This document shows, in pieces, positions 25,758-34,779 of a DNA stretch of 64,000 bases; the first letter of the stretch is position 1; each line of letters opens with the position of its first letter. Below the pieces are notes generated by a model that ran no database searches, was not told where the DNA came from, and saw nothing but the letters and a program-made list of their open reading frames with translations. The position numbers and the translations under genes were made by a program. Source of the DNA: Sphingobium sp. EM0848 (GTDB lineage: Bacteria; Pseudomonadota; Alphaproteobacteria; Sphingomonadales; Sphingomonadaceae); contig NZ_JABXWB010000005.1 in NCBI RefSeq assembly GCF_013375555.1, positions 1,253,501 through 1,317,500 on the forward strand. The letters run 5' to 3'.

Positions 25758-26624
25758 ATGACAAACATCGCTGCAGCCGGCACATTTGCTTTGGGTGACC
25801 ACCTCGTGAATCGCATGGGCTTTGGGGCGATGCAACTGGCAGGTCCAGGTGTATTTGGCCCTCCCAAGGATCGCGGGACTGCCATCACCATATTGCGAGA
25901 GGCGGTCGACAATGGCGTCGACCATATCGATACCAGCGACTTTTACGGTCCCCATGTGACCAATCAGCTCATTCGCGACGCGCTATATCCTTATCCGGAT
26001 AATCTGGTGATTGCCACCAAGGTGGGCGCGATACGCGGCCCAGATGCATCATGGAAGCCGGCAATGTCCCGGGAGGCATTGACCCGGGCGGTGTATGACA
26101 ATCTGCGGAACCTTGGGCTTGACGTACTCGAGGTGGTCAACCTGCGTAGCATGTTCAATATGATTGGGCCGGCCGAAGGTTCGATTGAAGAGCCGCTCAC
26201 CGTCTTGGCGGAGCTTCAGCAACAAGGCCTGATTCGCCATATTGGCCTTAGCAATGTCACTCTTGGCCAGGTCGCTGAAGGTCTCAGCATTATTGAGATT
26301 GTTTGCGTTCAAAATTTGTACAATCTAGCCCAGCGGCAGGATGAAGGACTGATAGAAAATCTTGGTCTTGCGGGTATTCCATACGTTCCCTATTTCCCGT
26401 TGGGCGGCATTACGCTTGCTAATGCCTCACGCTTGAAAGAGATGGCCCGAGATCTTGTTGCAACGCCATTGCAGATTGCTCTTGCCTGGCTGCTTCATCG
26501 ATCACCCAATCTTCTCCTCATACCGGGCACTTCCTCGCTCGGCCACCTGAGAGCCAATCTTGCTGCTGCGGCGCTGCGACTACCCGATGAATTCGTCGTC
26601 GAACTGAATGAGTTTGCAACTTGA
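25758..26624 (+). CDS. pdxI: Aldo/keto reductase, PdxI (YdbC) pyridoxal-reductase type
   Basis: The 288-residue sequence is close along its length to what I recall of E. coli PdxI: the N-terminal GFGAMQLAGPGVFGPP, HIDTSDFYGPHVTNQLIRDALYPY, RHIGLSNVT and LLIPGTSSLGHLRAN. Asp58, Tyr63 and Lys88 form the catalytic set; the usual active-site His is Asn128 (EVVNLR), as in PdxI. PdxI reduces pyridoxal to pyridoxine with NADPH in vitamin B6 salvage. It follows the hydroquinone reductase gene by 65 bases and may belong to the same transcript or stand alone. Confidence 0.82.
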   Translation: MTNIAAAGTFALGDHLVNRMGFGAMQLAGPGVFGPPKDRGTAITILREAVDNGVDHIDTSDFYGPHVTNQLIRDALYPYPDNLVIATKVGAIRGPDASWKPAMSREALTRAVYDNLRNLGLDVLEVVNLRSMFNMIGPAEGSIEEPLTVLAELQQQGLIRHIGLSNVTLGQVAEGLSIIEIVCVQNLYNLAQRQDEGLIENLGLAGIPYVPYFPLGGITLANASRLKEMARDLVATPLQIALAWLLHRSPNLLLIPGTSSLGHLRANLAAAALRLPDEFVVELNEFAT

Positions 26625-26691
26625 CGAACGGTGATTCCCAGCATGGTCATGGAGGTCGATGATGGAGAAATATGCCGCGAAGCGGGAAGCG

Positions 26692-27453
26692 CTATAGGAA
26701 AATCCCGCCCGAAGCCTCGATCCGCTGGCCGTTGACCCAGCGTCCGCTTTCCGACACCAGCGAGGCGATCAGTGGTCCGATGTCGTCGGGCACTCCGACA
26801 CGGCCCAGAGCCGTCTGCTCGGCGACCGCCTTTTTGAGATTAGGATTGTCTCGGACATCGCCGCCGCCGAAATCCGTCTCTATGGCGCCGGGCGCGACGG
26901 TGTTGACGGTGATGCCGCGCGTTCCCAGTTCCTTGGCGAGATATCGCGTCAGCACCTCGATGCCGCCCTTCATCACCGCATAGGCGGAGTAGCCCGGGAA
27001 AGTAAATCGCGCGAGGCCGCTGGACAGATTCACGATACGGCCGCTGTCAGCAAGAATCGGCAGCATCGCCTGGGTGAGGAAGAACATTCCCTTGAGATGC
27101 ACGTCCATCATCTGGTCGAACATCTCTTCCGTCGTATCGGCAAATGCCGCCTTGGCACCAGAGCCTGCGTTATTGACGAGGACGTCGATTGCGCTGCGCC
27201 CTCCCATATCGGTCAGCGCCTGGCGAACATTGGCGATGAATGTCTGGAAGGTTGAACGGTCGGCCACATCAAGCTGGAGGGAGGCTGCTTTCCGTCCCAG
27301 CCGTTCGATCTCGCGCTCAACCTCATGAGCGAGGCTCTTTTCGGTCCGATAGGTGAAGATAACATCCATCCCGGCCTGGGCGAGCGCAAGAGCGGTGTTG
27401 CGTCCAAGGCCCCGGCTGCCGCCGGTTACCAGCGCGACTTTCGTAGAGCTCAT
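26692..27453 (-). CDS. Short-chain dehydrogenase/reductase
   Basis: The 253-residue classical SDR has TGGSRGLG (cofactor loop), NNAGSG, and the catalytic Ser and Tyr-Lys in SSGLARFTFPGYSAYAVMK. GAIETDFGGGDVRDNP is the flexible substrate loop, and the C-terminus RVNGQ-like WVNGQRIEASGGIFL is standard. AAGGA lies six bases upstream of the ATG. The gene is convergent with the aldo/keto reductase. No specific substrate can be assigned. Confidence 0.85.
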   Translation of the reverse strand: MSSTKVALVTGGSRGLGRNTALALAQAGMDVIFTYRTEKSLAHEVEREIERLGRKAASLQLDVADRSTFQTFIANVRQALTDMGGRSAIDVLVNNAGSGAKAAFADTTEEMFDQMMDVHLKGMFFLTQAMLPILADSGRIVNLSSGLARFTFPGYSAYAVMKGGIEVLTRYLAKELGTRGITVNTVAPGAIETDFGGGDVRDNPNLKKAVAEQTALGRVGVPDDIGPLIASLVSESGRWVNGQRIEASGGIFL

Positions 27454-27566
27454 ATTCTGTCCTTCATGTTTATGGACATCACTGATCCTATTTGCAGATT
27501 GATGCAGGAAATCATCTAGTCCATGGCATCAAATATAGAGGCGTATGCCAAGTCTCACAGCATCCA

Positions 27567-28823
27567 TTATGAGGTTGATGCCGTATGTCTTGAGTCTGGC
27601 ACTGTCTCAATGTGGTTGATGACGACTTTTCCTTCGACGATGACAGCCAACGGGTTCTGCCAAGCGGCGATGGACTCGGTTGGATCGTCTCGGAACATCA
27701 CTAGATCAGCACAGGTGCCGGTCGTGACCAAACCCATGTCCTCGCGTTCAAGATGGGTCGCGGCGTTGCTGGTGGCTGACCGCAAAACCTCGAGCGGTGT
27801 TAAACCCGCTTCCACCATGCGCTCGGCTTCAACGATCGAATTTGCGCCGAAAGTGCCGGTGATGACGCCGGGGACGGTGATAGTGGGCGCGAAGCTATCG
27901 CTACCAAGAACCACCCTTACCCCGGCATCGTGCACAAGGGCGAGGTTGCGCATGGCTTCGGGCCTGGGATAGACCCACAGTGTAGGCACGTAGGATGCAT
28001 TGTTGGTCAAGAGGAGGTCGATCACCCGGTCGTCGGATATATCCTCGCCCACGATGCCGTGTTCCAAGCCGTCTGCCCCACATTCCAGCGCCTCGATCGC
28101 GCGCTCTTGTTCGAAGGTATGGACTGTGGCTTTCAGTCCATGTCGATGCGCTTCGTCAATGGCGGCCTCCAGCACGCGAGACTTCAGCCGCACGATAGGT
28201 ATCTGGCCGTGCCATTTATATTCCGGCTCACCCCGGCATCGGCATGAACCCTGGAGCAGCAGTTTGATTGCGTCCATGCCAAGTTCAGCCATCTCGGTGA
28301 CGAGTGCCCGTGCATCCTGCACGGTGTCGACCTCACCGGCCGCCCGTCCACGGTACCAGGCGTTGCTGCCATAGATTGTCATGCCGGGATGGCCGTCCGG
28401 CGCGGTGATGCCAACGCCGGTCATCAGCAGGCGAGGCCCTATCAATTCGCCGGACTGCAAACGTGTCCTGGTCGCGAGCAGCTCGGGAACGGGATCGCCG
28501 ACCGACTTGATGGTCGTGAAACCGCAGGAGAGGAACATCTCAAAATTTTTGGCGAGATCAGATTTGACGTAACGCGCCATTTCCCCCGGATCCGTAGAGT
28601 TTTGGGGATCGAACAGGTGGATGTGGCTCTCTATCAGGCCCGGTCCGACCCAATGACCATGTGCGTCGATCGTTTGGCGGCCCGATAAAGGGGTGTCTGA
28701 AATCTCTGTAATTCGGCCGTTACGCACTCCGATACTCTTGGCGCCGGTGATACGATTCTTGCCATCGAAGACAAAGCCGCCATTAAGGACGAGATCGAAC
28801 GGGCCTTCTTCACCGGTCACCAC
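27567..28823 (-). CDS. Amidohydrolase-superfamily protein
   Basis: The 418-residue metal-dependent hydrolase has the composite-domain start (DLVLNGGFVFDGKNRITGAKSIGVRNGRI) and metal ligands in GLIESHIHL (His67, His69), GLKATVHTFEQE, DGLEHGIVG and the catalytic Asp in LGSDSFAP. A Lys in AIKLLLQG may be the carbamylated bridge. It belongs with prolidase/imidazolonepropionase-like amidohydrolases; the substrate is unknown. The start is GTG with AAGGA upstream. A 28-bp palindrome about 100 bases upstream may regulate it. Confidence 0.82.
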   Translation of the reverse strand: MVTGEEGPFDLVLNGGFVFDGKNRITGAKSIGVRNGRITEISDTPLSGRQTIDAHGHWVGPGLIESHIHLFDPQNSTDPGEMARYVKSDLAKNFEMFLSCGFTTIKSVGDPVPELLATRTRLQSGELIGPRLLMTGVGITAPDGHPGMTIYGSNAWYRGRAAGEVDTVQDARALVTEMAELGMDAIKLLLQGSCRCRGEPEYKWHGQIPIVRLKSRVLEAAIDEAHRHGLKATVHTFEQERAIEALECGADGLEHGIVGEDISDDRVIDLLLTNNASYVPTLWVYPRPEAMRNLALVHDAGVRVVLGSDSFAPTITVPGVITGTFGANSIVEAERMVEAGLTPLEVLRSATSNAATHLEREDMGLVTTGTCADLVMFRDDPTESIAAWQNPLAVIVEGKVVINHIETVPDSRHTASTS

Positions 28824-28920
28824 AGCTATTTCCTTTTAACTTCAAATGCTTCAAGCGCATCGAGTCCTGGCGCTCCGAAGCGCCGCCGGATAGAGCATAT
28901 AAAAACCATCATGATTGTCA

Positions 28921-28948
28921 ACTTATCCGTCATATATGACGAGTAAGT
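28921..28948. promoter_or_regulatory. 28-bp inverted repeat upstream of amidohydrolase gene
   Basis: The site has the form ACTTA-N2-CGTCAT-AT-ATGACG-N2-TAAGT, with both arms exact apart from the central and N2 positions. It lies 98 bp upstream of the amidohydrolase start and is a strong candidate operator for a dimeric repressor. Confidence 0.55.
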
Positions 28949-29117
28949 CCGCGCCTCTGAACTGAAAAGCCCGATGGGTTCCCGGCGAAGCTTGCCCTAT
29001 AGCCTGGTCAAATGAGCGTCCGACAGGTGGCAATTGGCGGCACTCGTTCCCCGAAGCGGTCGTGACCCATGATCCTGACGCCGCAGCACCGACATCCGGG
29101 CGCAGTGAACAGGGGGT

Positions 29118-29897
29118 TCAGGCGCCACGCAGCGTGACATAGGCGCCCACGGCCATCACCGTGACAGCGAAAAGGCGCTCCAGCAGGCCCTTGCGCGCGC
29201 CCAGCCTCCGCCCCAGTGCGATGCCGATGGCCGCGCCGCCGACACCGCCAAAGATCATCATCCCAACCAGCAACCAGTCGACATAGCCCGACAGCGCATA
29301 GGACGTCGCCGTAGTCAGGCCCAGCGCGGTGACGACAACAAGCGACGTGCCGACCGCGTTCTTGAGCGGCATGGCCGTCGCCATCATCAAGCCCGGCACG
29401 ATCAGGAAGCCGCCGCCAATCCCGAAAAAGCCCGACGCCAGTCCAACCCCAAGGCCGATCGGTAAAAGGCGGGGCAGAAGCCGGGTAGCGGTCGCGCGTG
29501 ACAGTCGGACATCGGGAGCCTCCGTCGTCCGTTTCTTCCGCAGCATGGAAAGGCCCACCCCGATCATGAGCAGGCCGAACAGCGTCAGCAGCCGCTGGCC
29601 GTCCACTGCCTTGCCGACTTCCGCGCCGATCGCCGCGCCGGTGACGCCCGCTGCTGCAAAGACGAAGGCGCAGGGCCATTTCACCGTGCCCTCGCGGGCA
29701 TGACCGATCAGGCTGAAGGCGGCATTGGCGGCGACCGCGACCGCCGCCGTCCCGATGGCGGCGTGGGCAGAACCAACGCCCACCACATAGACCAGAAGCG
29801 GCACGGCAAGGATCGACCCGCCGCCGCCGACCAGGCCCAGGACGGCTCCAATAAGGCCGCCCGACGCCAGAGCCGCAGCGATCATGGCTGTGGGCAT
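29118..29897 (-). CDS. TauE/SafE-family sulfite/sulfur-anion exporter
   Basis: The 259-residue protein has seven to eight hydrophobic helices arranged as two similar halves, each with a glycine-rich motif (GLVGGGGSILAVPLLVYVVGV and SGFFGIGGGFLIVPGLMMA) that marks TauE/SafE permeases. It would export sulfite or related sulfur compounds across the inner membrane. It lies nine bases after the rhodanese gene and forms an operon with it and bigR, the usual content of BigR loci. It removes the products of sulfide oxidation. Confidence 0.88.
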   Translation of the reverse strand: MPTAMIAAALASGGLIGAVLGLVGGGGSILAVPLLVYVVGVGSAHAAIGTAAVAVAANAAFSLIGHAREGTVKWPCAFVFAAAGVTGAAIGAEVGKAVDGQRLLTLFGLLMIGVGLSMLRKKRTTEAPDVRLSRATATRLLPRLLPIGLGVGLASGFFGIGGGFLIVPGLMMATAMPLKNAVGTSLVVVTALGLTTATSYALSGYVDWLLVGMMIFGGVGGAAIGIALGRRLGARKGLLERLFAVTVMAVGAYVTLRGA

Positions 29898-29906
29898 GGC
29901 CGTCTC

Positions 29907-30428
29907 TTATGCGCCAGGAAAGGGGCGGTTCCATGGCATCAGCTGCAACAGCTTTGCCATACCGCACCAGCCGGTCGCCCCCGCCATCATCAATCCCGCG
30001 CCGACGAAGGCCGACAGACTGAAAAAGACAGGTGCAACCAGAAAACCAAGCAGAACGCCCAGCAGCACGAGGCCACCTGCGGCCATCTGCACCTGCCGCA
30101 TGATCTCCAGCGGCTGCTTCCGGTCAAGGCGGGTTGGCAGGCCCGCCGCGCGCCAGCCGTCGAGGCCGCCTTCGAGGATGTGGCAGGGAACAGAAGCTGC
30201 GGCGGCCTGCAGCGCCGCTTCATTGGCCTGCGTGCGCATGCCCGACTTGCAATGGAAGATGATCGGCCCCGCGACCTTTGGCAACTCGTTGAGGCGCGTG
30301 AGCGGGACATGGATCGCGCCTGCTATATGTTCGCGGGCATGTTCGTCGGCGCCGCGGATGTCGACGAGCGTGGCGCCCTTCGCCATGGCTTTGTCCGCAT
30401 CCTGCGGCGGTATGGTTGTGATCGGCAT
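29907..30428 (-). CDS. Rhodanese with C-terminal DUF2892-like membrane segment
   Basis: Residues 1-105 form a rhodanese domain with active-site Cys60 in FHCKSGMRTQAN; residues about 112-160 hold two hydrophobic helices (GGLVLLGVLLGFLVAPVFF, VGAGLMMAGATGWCGMAKLL) of DUF2892 type. It would transfer persulfide sulfur at the inner membrane face. ATG 30428 gives the full domain; it starts four bases after the bigR stop, so the genes are co-transcribed. Total length is 173 residues. Confidence 0.88.
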   Translation of the reverse strand: MPITTIPPQDADKAMAKGATLVDIRGADEHAREHIAGAIHVPLTRLNELPKVAGPIIFHCKSGMRTQANEAALQAAAASVPCHILEGGLDGWRAAGLPTRLDRKQPLEIMRQVQMAAGGLVLLGVLLGFLVAPVFFSLSAFVGAGLMMAGATGWCGMAKLLQLMPWNRPFPGA

Positions 30429-30432
30429 CGGA

Positions 30433-30747
30433 TCAGTCCTTGCAGAAGATGGTGTAGAGGCTGGCGAGCAGTTGTTCCGTCCGCGGATCGGCGATGCGAT
30501 ACCAGATCGTCTGGCTCTCCCGCCGGAAGGCGACCAGCCCCTCGTCCCGCATGCGGGCAAGATGCTGCGACAAGGCGGATTGCGACAGGGCGACCTCGCG
30601 CGCGAGGTCGCCAACGGTCACCTCGCCATGTTCGACCAGCTTGCACAGCACCATCAGGCGCCGGGCATTGCCGATCGCTTTCAAGAGGTTCGATACCTCG
30701 CCTGCCTTCTTCTCAAAGGTGGCGAGGTCCAGAGGCGGACGGATCAT
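30433..30747 (-). CDS. bigR: BigR/YgaV-type sulfide-responsive ArsR repressor
   Basis: The 104-residue winged-helix protein has the ArsR motif LAREVALSQSALSQHLARMRDEGLV and two cysteines at the redox-sensing places, Cys35 (LMVLCKLVEHGE) and Cys102 (IFCKD), as in BigR and SqrR, where they form a di- or tetrasulfide bridge on sulfide exposure and release DNA. ATG 30747 has GGAG six bases upstream; ATGs at 30750 and 30759 are alternatives. It is divergent from the metallo-beta-lactamase gene and should control both transcripts through the palindrome at 30766-30780. Confidence 0.85.
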   Translation of the reverse strand: MIRPPLDLATFEKKAGEVSNLLKAIGNARRLMVLCKLVEHGEVTVGDLAREVALSQSALSQHLARMRDEGLVAFRRESQTIWYRIADPRTEQLLASLYTIFCKD

Positions 30748-30765
30748 CATACACTCCATTAGGTA

Positions 30766-30780
30766 TTGCTAATTTAGTAA
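30766..30780. promoter_or_regulatory. BigR operator candidate
   Basis: TTGCTAA-T-TTAGTAA is a 15-bp inverted repeat with one mismatch, in the AT-rich gap between bigR and the divergent metallo-beta-lactamase gene. Known BigR boxes are AT-rich palindromes in the same place. Confidence 0.6.
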
Positions 30781-30816
30781 ATGATAATATATTGTCAAGA
30801 AGCGATGGAGAACGGC

Positions 30817-31689
30817 ATGGACGCAAAGCCCCTGATCGAAGCCTTTTTCGACGAGGCAACTTATACGGTGAGCTATCTGGTCGCCGACGCTGAGACTCGC
30901 GAGGCCGTGGTCATCGACCCGGTGATGGATTTCGATATCGCCAGCGGCGAAGCGGATACGCGCTCCGCAGAACGGATTCTGGCTTTCGCGGAACAGCAGG
31001 ACTGGCGGATCAGCATGGTACTGGAAACCCACGCTCATGCCGATCATCTGTCCGCTGCGCCCTTCATCAAGGGCAGGACCGGGGCGCCGATCGGCATTGG
31101 CGAGCATATCCGCGACGTGCAGGAAATCTTCCGTCCCGTTTTCGGGCTGGACGACCTGCGGACCGACGGTTCCGACTTCGATCGGCTGTTTCACGATGGC
31201 GATCAGTTTTCGGTCGGCGCGCTGCGATTCACGGTCATGCATGTGCCAGGTCACACGCCTGCCGACTTGGCCTATCTGGTCGCCGACGCAGCCTTTGTCG
31301 GCGACACGCTGTTCATGCCCGATTATGGCACGGCGCGCGCCGATTTCCCTGGTGGCGACGCGCGGACGTTATACCGCTCCGTCCGACGGTTGCTCAGCCT
31401 GCCTGATGAAACACGGCTGTTCCTGTGCCACGACTATAAGGCGCCGGGACGGGATGATTATCGCTGGGAAACGACCGTAGGAGAAGAGCGGCGAACGAGC
31501 ATCCATGTCCATGACGGCGTGGACGAGGACAGTTTCGTCGCAATGCGGGAGGCACGGGATGCGACGCTGCCGGTCCCTCGGTTGCTGCTGCCCTCGATCC
31601 AGGTCAATATCCGCGCCGGGCGTTTTCCGGAGGCCGAGAGCAACGGGGTCCGCTATCTTAAAATTCCGGTGAAGACGAAGGCCGTCTGA
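30817..31689 (+). CDS. Metallo-beta-lactamase-fold persulfide dioxygenase-like protein (Blh/ETHE1 type)
   Basis: The 290-residue protein has the metal motif THAHADHLSA (72-80), His145 in HVPGHTPAD, Asp169 in FMPDYGTARADFPGG and His205 in LCHDYKAPG. This pattern is that of ETHE1/Blh persulfide dioxygenases, which oxidise glutathione persulfide to sulfite. ATG 30817 is chosen for GGAG seven bases upstream; an earlier ATG at 30781 falls in the operator region. Divergence from bigR and the exporter and rhodanese genes gives a complete sulfide-detoxification unit. Confidence 0.87.
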   Translation: MDAKPLIEAFFDEATYTVSYLVADAETREAVVIDPVMDFDIASGEADTRSAERILAFAEQQDWRISMVLETHAHADHLSAAPFIKGRTGAPIGIGEHIRDVQEIFRPVFGLDDLRTDGSDFDRLFHDGDQFSVGALRFTVMHVPGHTPADLAYLVADAAFVGDTLFMPDYGTARADFPGGDARTLYRSVRRLLSLPDETRLFLCHDYKAPGRDDYRWETTVGEERRTSIHVHDGVDEDSFVAMREARDATLPVPRLLLPSIQVNIRAGRFPEAESNGVRYLKIPVKTKAV

Positions 31690-31734
31690 TTGCGGTTTAT
31701 ACCAATGACAATCCGTTGCCAGGCGCTTTGATTT

Positions 31735-31935
31735 TCAGCCCTTGGGTGTGACCCAGACCTCAACGGGGGCGACGAATTTGCCGGGCGCCGGCTTTCCGAC
31801 ATTCACTCGGTCTGCCGTTACGCGCTCGCCATTTTCCAGGTGGAAAGTGGCCCAAGGTTTGGGCATGCGGCCGAAGGTCATTTTCTGGATTGGCTGGCCG
31901 GTGGTCGAATTCATGATGGTCGCTACGATGCTCAT
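31735..31935 (-). CDS. Possible small hypothetical protein
   Basis: A 66-codon frame begins MSIVATIMNSTTGQPIQKMT and ends in VEVWVTPKG. It is in the same direction as, and 113 bases beyond, the mechanosensitive channel gene. Its composition (one well-spread mix of Val, Thr, Gly, Pro and no low-complexity runs) looks coding, but no good ribosome site is visible and I do not recognise the family. Confidence 0.4.
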   Translation of the reverse strand: MSIVATIMNSTTGQPIQKMTFGRMPKPWATFHLENGERVTADRVNVGKPAPGKFVAPVEVWVTPKG

Positions 31936-32048
31936 GCGGCGGCGAGTAGCGGCCAATCGGGTGGATCGTCCATCTCCAAAATTTTGTTTTCCACAGGTTT
32001 CGAACCCGGCCTGTCGTCGTCATATCAATGGAGTCCAACTGGAAGAAC

Positions 32049-34487
32049 TCAGTCGGGACGAACCGCGTTGATGAGTTCCATACGCTGCGGCACCGTGCCG
32101 ATTTCTATACCTTCCTGCCGGAATCGGCGGAGCAGGACCGTAAAGACGTTGCTTCTGGTGCTATAGGCTGCGCGCGGGCTGGCGACATGCGCGAAGCTGT
32201 TGAAGAAGATCCGTCCGTCGGCAATCGAATCGATGAAGACTGTATAGGCGGGCTCCTCAAGGACGGCAGGTTCGTCAGCATAGGTTGCCAGCACAATGGC
32301 GCGTACCTTGTCCGCATCGGTGTCGATCGGCACGGAAAATTGGATCTGCAGGCGCCCTAGCGGGCTGGCCAGCGTCTTGTTGAGCACCGTCTTGGTGATC
32401 AGTTCAGAATTGGGGACGATCAGCGTCGAATGATCCGGCAGTTGGATTTCGGTCGAGCGGACGCTGATCCGCTTGACGTCGCCCTCATCCTGGCCGACGC
32501 GCACGAGATCGCCGATCTTGATTGGCCGCTCCGCCAGCAGGATCAGCCCGGACACGAAATTCTGCGTGATCGCCTGAAGGCCGAAGCCGATGCCAACGGA
32601 CAGGGCCGACAGCAGGATGGCGATCCGCTCGATCCCGATGCCGAGCGAGGCCAGCCCCCAGATGACCGCCAATGCGATGCCCACATAGCGCGCGACGAGG
32701 CTGACCGAGTTGCGACCGCTGCCGTCAAGATCGGTGACCGGAAGATAGCGTCGTTCCAGCCACCGCATGAAGCCGCGCACCAGTGCAAGACCGATGAACA
32801 GAACCACGATGCCGCGCAGGATGGCGCCGGGGGAGATCGCGACGCCGCCGACCTCAAAACCTTGCGCCAGCGTGCCCAACCGGCTGAAGAGATTGGCGAC
32901 ATTGCCCGTGCCGAAGGGTGACAGCAGCATCGAGAAGGCGAGCAGGAGCGTGGCCAACCGCAACAGGCCAGACAGGAGGACGCCGAACTGCTCGACCGCG
33001 CTGCCCCGCAGCCCCAGGCTTCTGATCAAGGTTGTGCCGAAGCGGCTGGACCGGTCGAATATGGTCGTCGCCAGATCGTCTATCGCCGCCATCAGAAGAT
33101 AGGCGGACGATCCCAGCACCGTGGCCCAGGTCATCATCTGGAGGAGGAAGAGGCTCAGGCTGAAATAGCCGAGCAGCAGGTTGACTGTCGCTACCGCGAC
33201 CAGCATCCATGCAACCAGGCTGATCAAGCCGCTTGCGCTCTCATTGAGATCGGCGTCGTCGCCATCCATTCTGGTTGCGCGAAGGCGCGCCACGGTGACG
33301 AGGACTGCGCTGATGAGCAGGATGTGCAGAAGGGCAAATCCGGCCTGCGTCGCTTCCTGTGCCGCCTTGCCGATGCCGATGGCTGCATTGAACTGCCCGC
33401 ACATGATGCCGAGAAAGGCGAGCAGGGCGAGCAACAGGCTGTAGGGACGCAGGCGCGCCGCCCCATTGTTGCTGATCGACGCGATGCGCCAGGAAGGCCG
33501 ACTGCGCATCAACAGGGCGCCGAACACGGAGAAGGTGAAGCCGCTGAAAGCGACAGCGCCCACGAAGGCCGTCAACAACGGTTCCCACCGTTCCGCGACC
33601 AGATTGGCCCAACGCAGGCCTTGAGCGATTGAAAGGGCCGCGAGCAGGGGAGCCAATGTGCCGACAGCGATGCGCAACAATGCATAGGCCGACCGCCGCA
33701 CCCGCCGGCCCGGCACGCCCTCGGTAAGCATTCTTTGTCCCATATGGCGTGCCACTATCTGCCCGGGCCCGGCGATGAAGATGGCAAGCAACAGGCCCGC
33801 CAGAGCGTTCCAAGGCCAATGGACACGGAGCGCCCAAGATAGCTGTGTCCTTCCTGCTTCCATGAAGGCCGCTGCTCGCCGTATGTCGCGCGGGAAGCCA
33901 TCGTGAAGGGCGGACCAGAAGGCTGGCGACAGGGGGGATGGGGATTTGGCCGAGATTTTCTCGCTGAATTGTTCCGCCTCGCTGCGCTGTATCTCGTCGG
34001 CGAGTTGTTGCGCCTCGACGCTAATCAGATTGCCGCGCTTGATGGCGGAATCGATGGCGGAATGCTGTCGATTGAGGGCCGCCCGCTGCCGCTTGATGTC
34101 AGGCGCTTCGATGCTGCCGGCAGCCACGACACCCAGGCCAGCCAGTTTGGCGTCAAGCAGGGCGAGCTGTTCCTGCAATTGGCTGGAAGCATCCGATGCG
34201 GCAGTCCCGGCGGCTTGGACCTTCGCCAGCAGCAGCTTGCGATCGCCCTCGTCCGTGCGCGTGTCGAGACTCTGGTCGACCGATCGCACATCCTTTTCCG
34301 CCTGGGCGAGCTTAACGGTGGGATCGACGGCGCCATCCGCCTGCGCATGAACCTGGCCGGCAAGAACGAGGCTCAGAACCAGAAACACTATCGCCATCAG
34401 GGCATGAAGGCGCCGTCTCTGATCTGTTGTTTCATACCATCGAAGCACTGGCCACCCATCATCCGCTATTTTTGTGAGCGCATGCAC
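32049..34487 (-). CDS. MscS-family mechanosensitive channel with N-terminal DUF3772-like region
   Basis: The roughly 810-residue product has a signal-like segment (LHALMAIVFLVLSLVLAGQVHAQA), a coiled-coil periplasmic region (about 50-200), eight or more membrane helices and a C-terminal MscS module (GIGFGLQAITQNFVSGLILLAERPIKIGDLVRVG, then STEIQLPDHSTLIVPNSELI). It would release solutes on hypo-osmotic shock. The start is uncertain: GTG 34487 keeps the Arg-rich n-region of the signal, while ATG 34397 loses it; no clear ribosome site supports either. Confidence 0.85.
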   Translation of the reverse strand: MHALTKIADDGWPVLRWYETTDQRRRLHALMAIVFLVLSLVLAGQVHAQADGAVDPTVKLAQAEKDVRSVDQSLDTRTDEGDRKLLLAKVQAAGTAASDASSQLQEQLALLDAKLAGLGVVAAGSIEAPDIKRQRAALNRQHSAIDSAIKRGNLISVEAQQLADEIQRSEAEQFSEKISAKSPSPLSPAFWSALHDGFPRDIRRAAAFMEAGRTQLSWALRVHWPWNALAGLLLAIFIAGPGQIVARHMGQRMLTEGVPGRRVRRSAYALLRIAVGTLAPLLAALSIAQGLRWANLVAERWEPLLTAFVGAVAFSGFTFSVFGALLMRSRPSWRIASISNNGAARLRPYSLLLALLAFLGIMCGQFNAAIGIGKAAQEATQAGFALLHILLISAVLVTVARLRATRMDGDDADLNESASGLISLVAWMLVAVATVNLLLGYFSLSLFLLQMMTWATVLGSSAYLLMAAIDDLATTIFDRSSRFGTTLIRSLGLRGSAVEQFGVLLSGLLRLATLLLAFSMLLSPFGTGNVANLFSRLGTLAQGFEVGGVAISPGAILRGIVVLFIGLALVRGFMRWLERRYLPVTDLDGSGRNSVSLVARYVGIALAVIWGLASLGIGIERIAILLSALSVGIGFGLQAITQNFVSGLILLAERPIKIGDLVRVGQDEGDVKRISVRSTEIQLPDHSTLIVPNSELITKTVLNKTLASPLGRLQIQFSVPIDTDADKVRAIVLATYADEPAVLEEPAYTVFIDSIADGRIFFNSFAHVASPRAAYSTRSNVFTVLLRRFRQEGIEIGTVPQRMELINAVRPD

Positions 34488-34779
34488 CTAAGGGGCGAGA
34501 GGGTCGAGGTCCACATGGAACAAATGAAATTGGGACAATCTGGGTTCAACCTTCGTCAGTCAGACCCGAACCCGGTTCCGCTCTGTCACCCGGCTGGCTC
34601 TTCTTTCACATCCCTCGAAACGCGCGGTTCACTATCAGCAATTTTCATCAGAGGACCCGACGACCAGAGGTGCGTCACAGAATTACGACCGGATTTCAAC
34701 ATGCTGATCTTGAGCTCTGCCGAAATGTTCGACTATCTTTTCCTGCGACTCATTCAGAGTCGCTCGAGGGATGAAGCCG

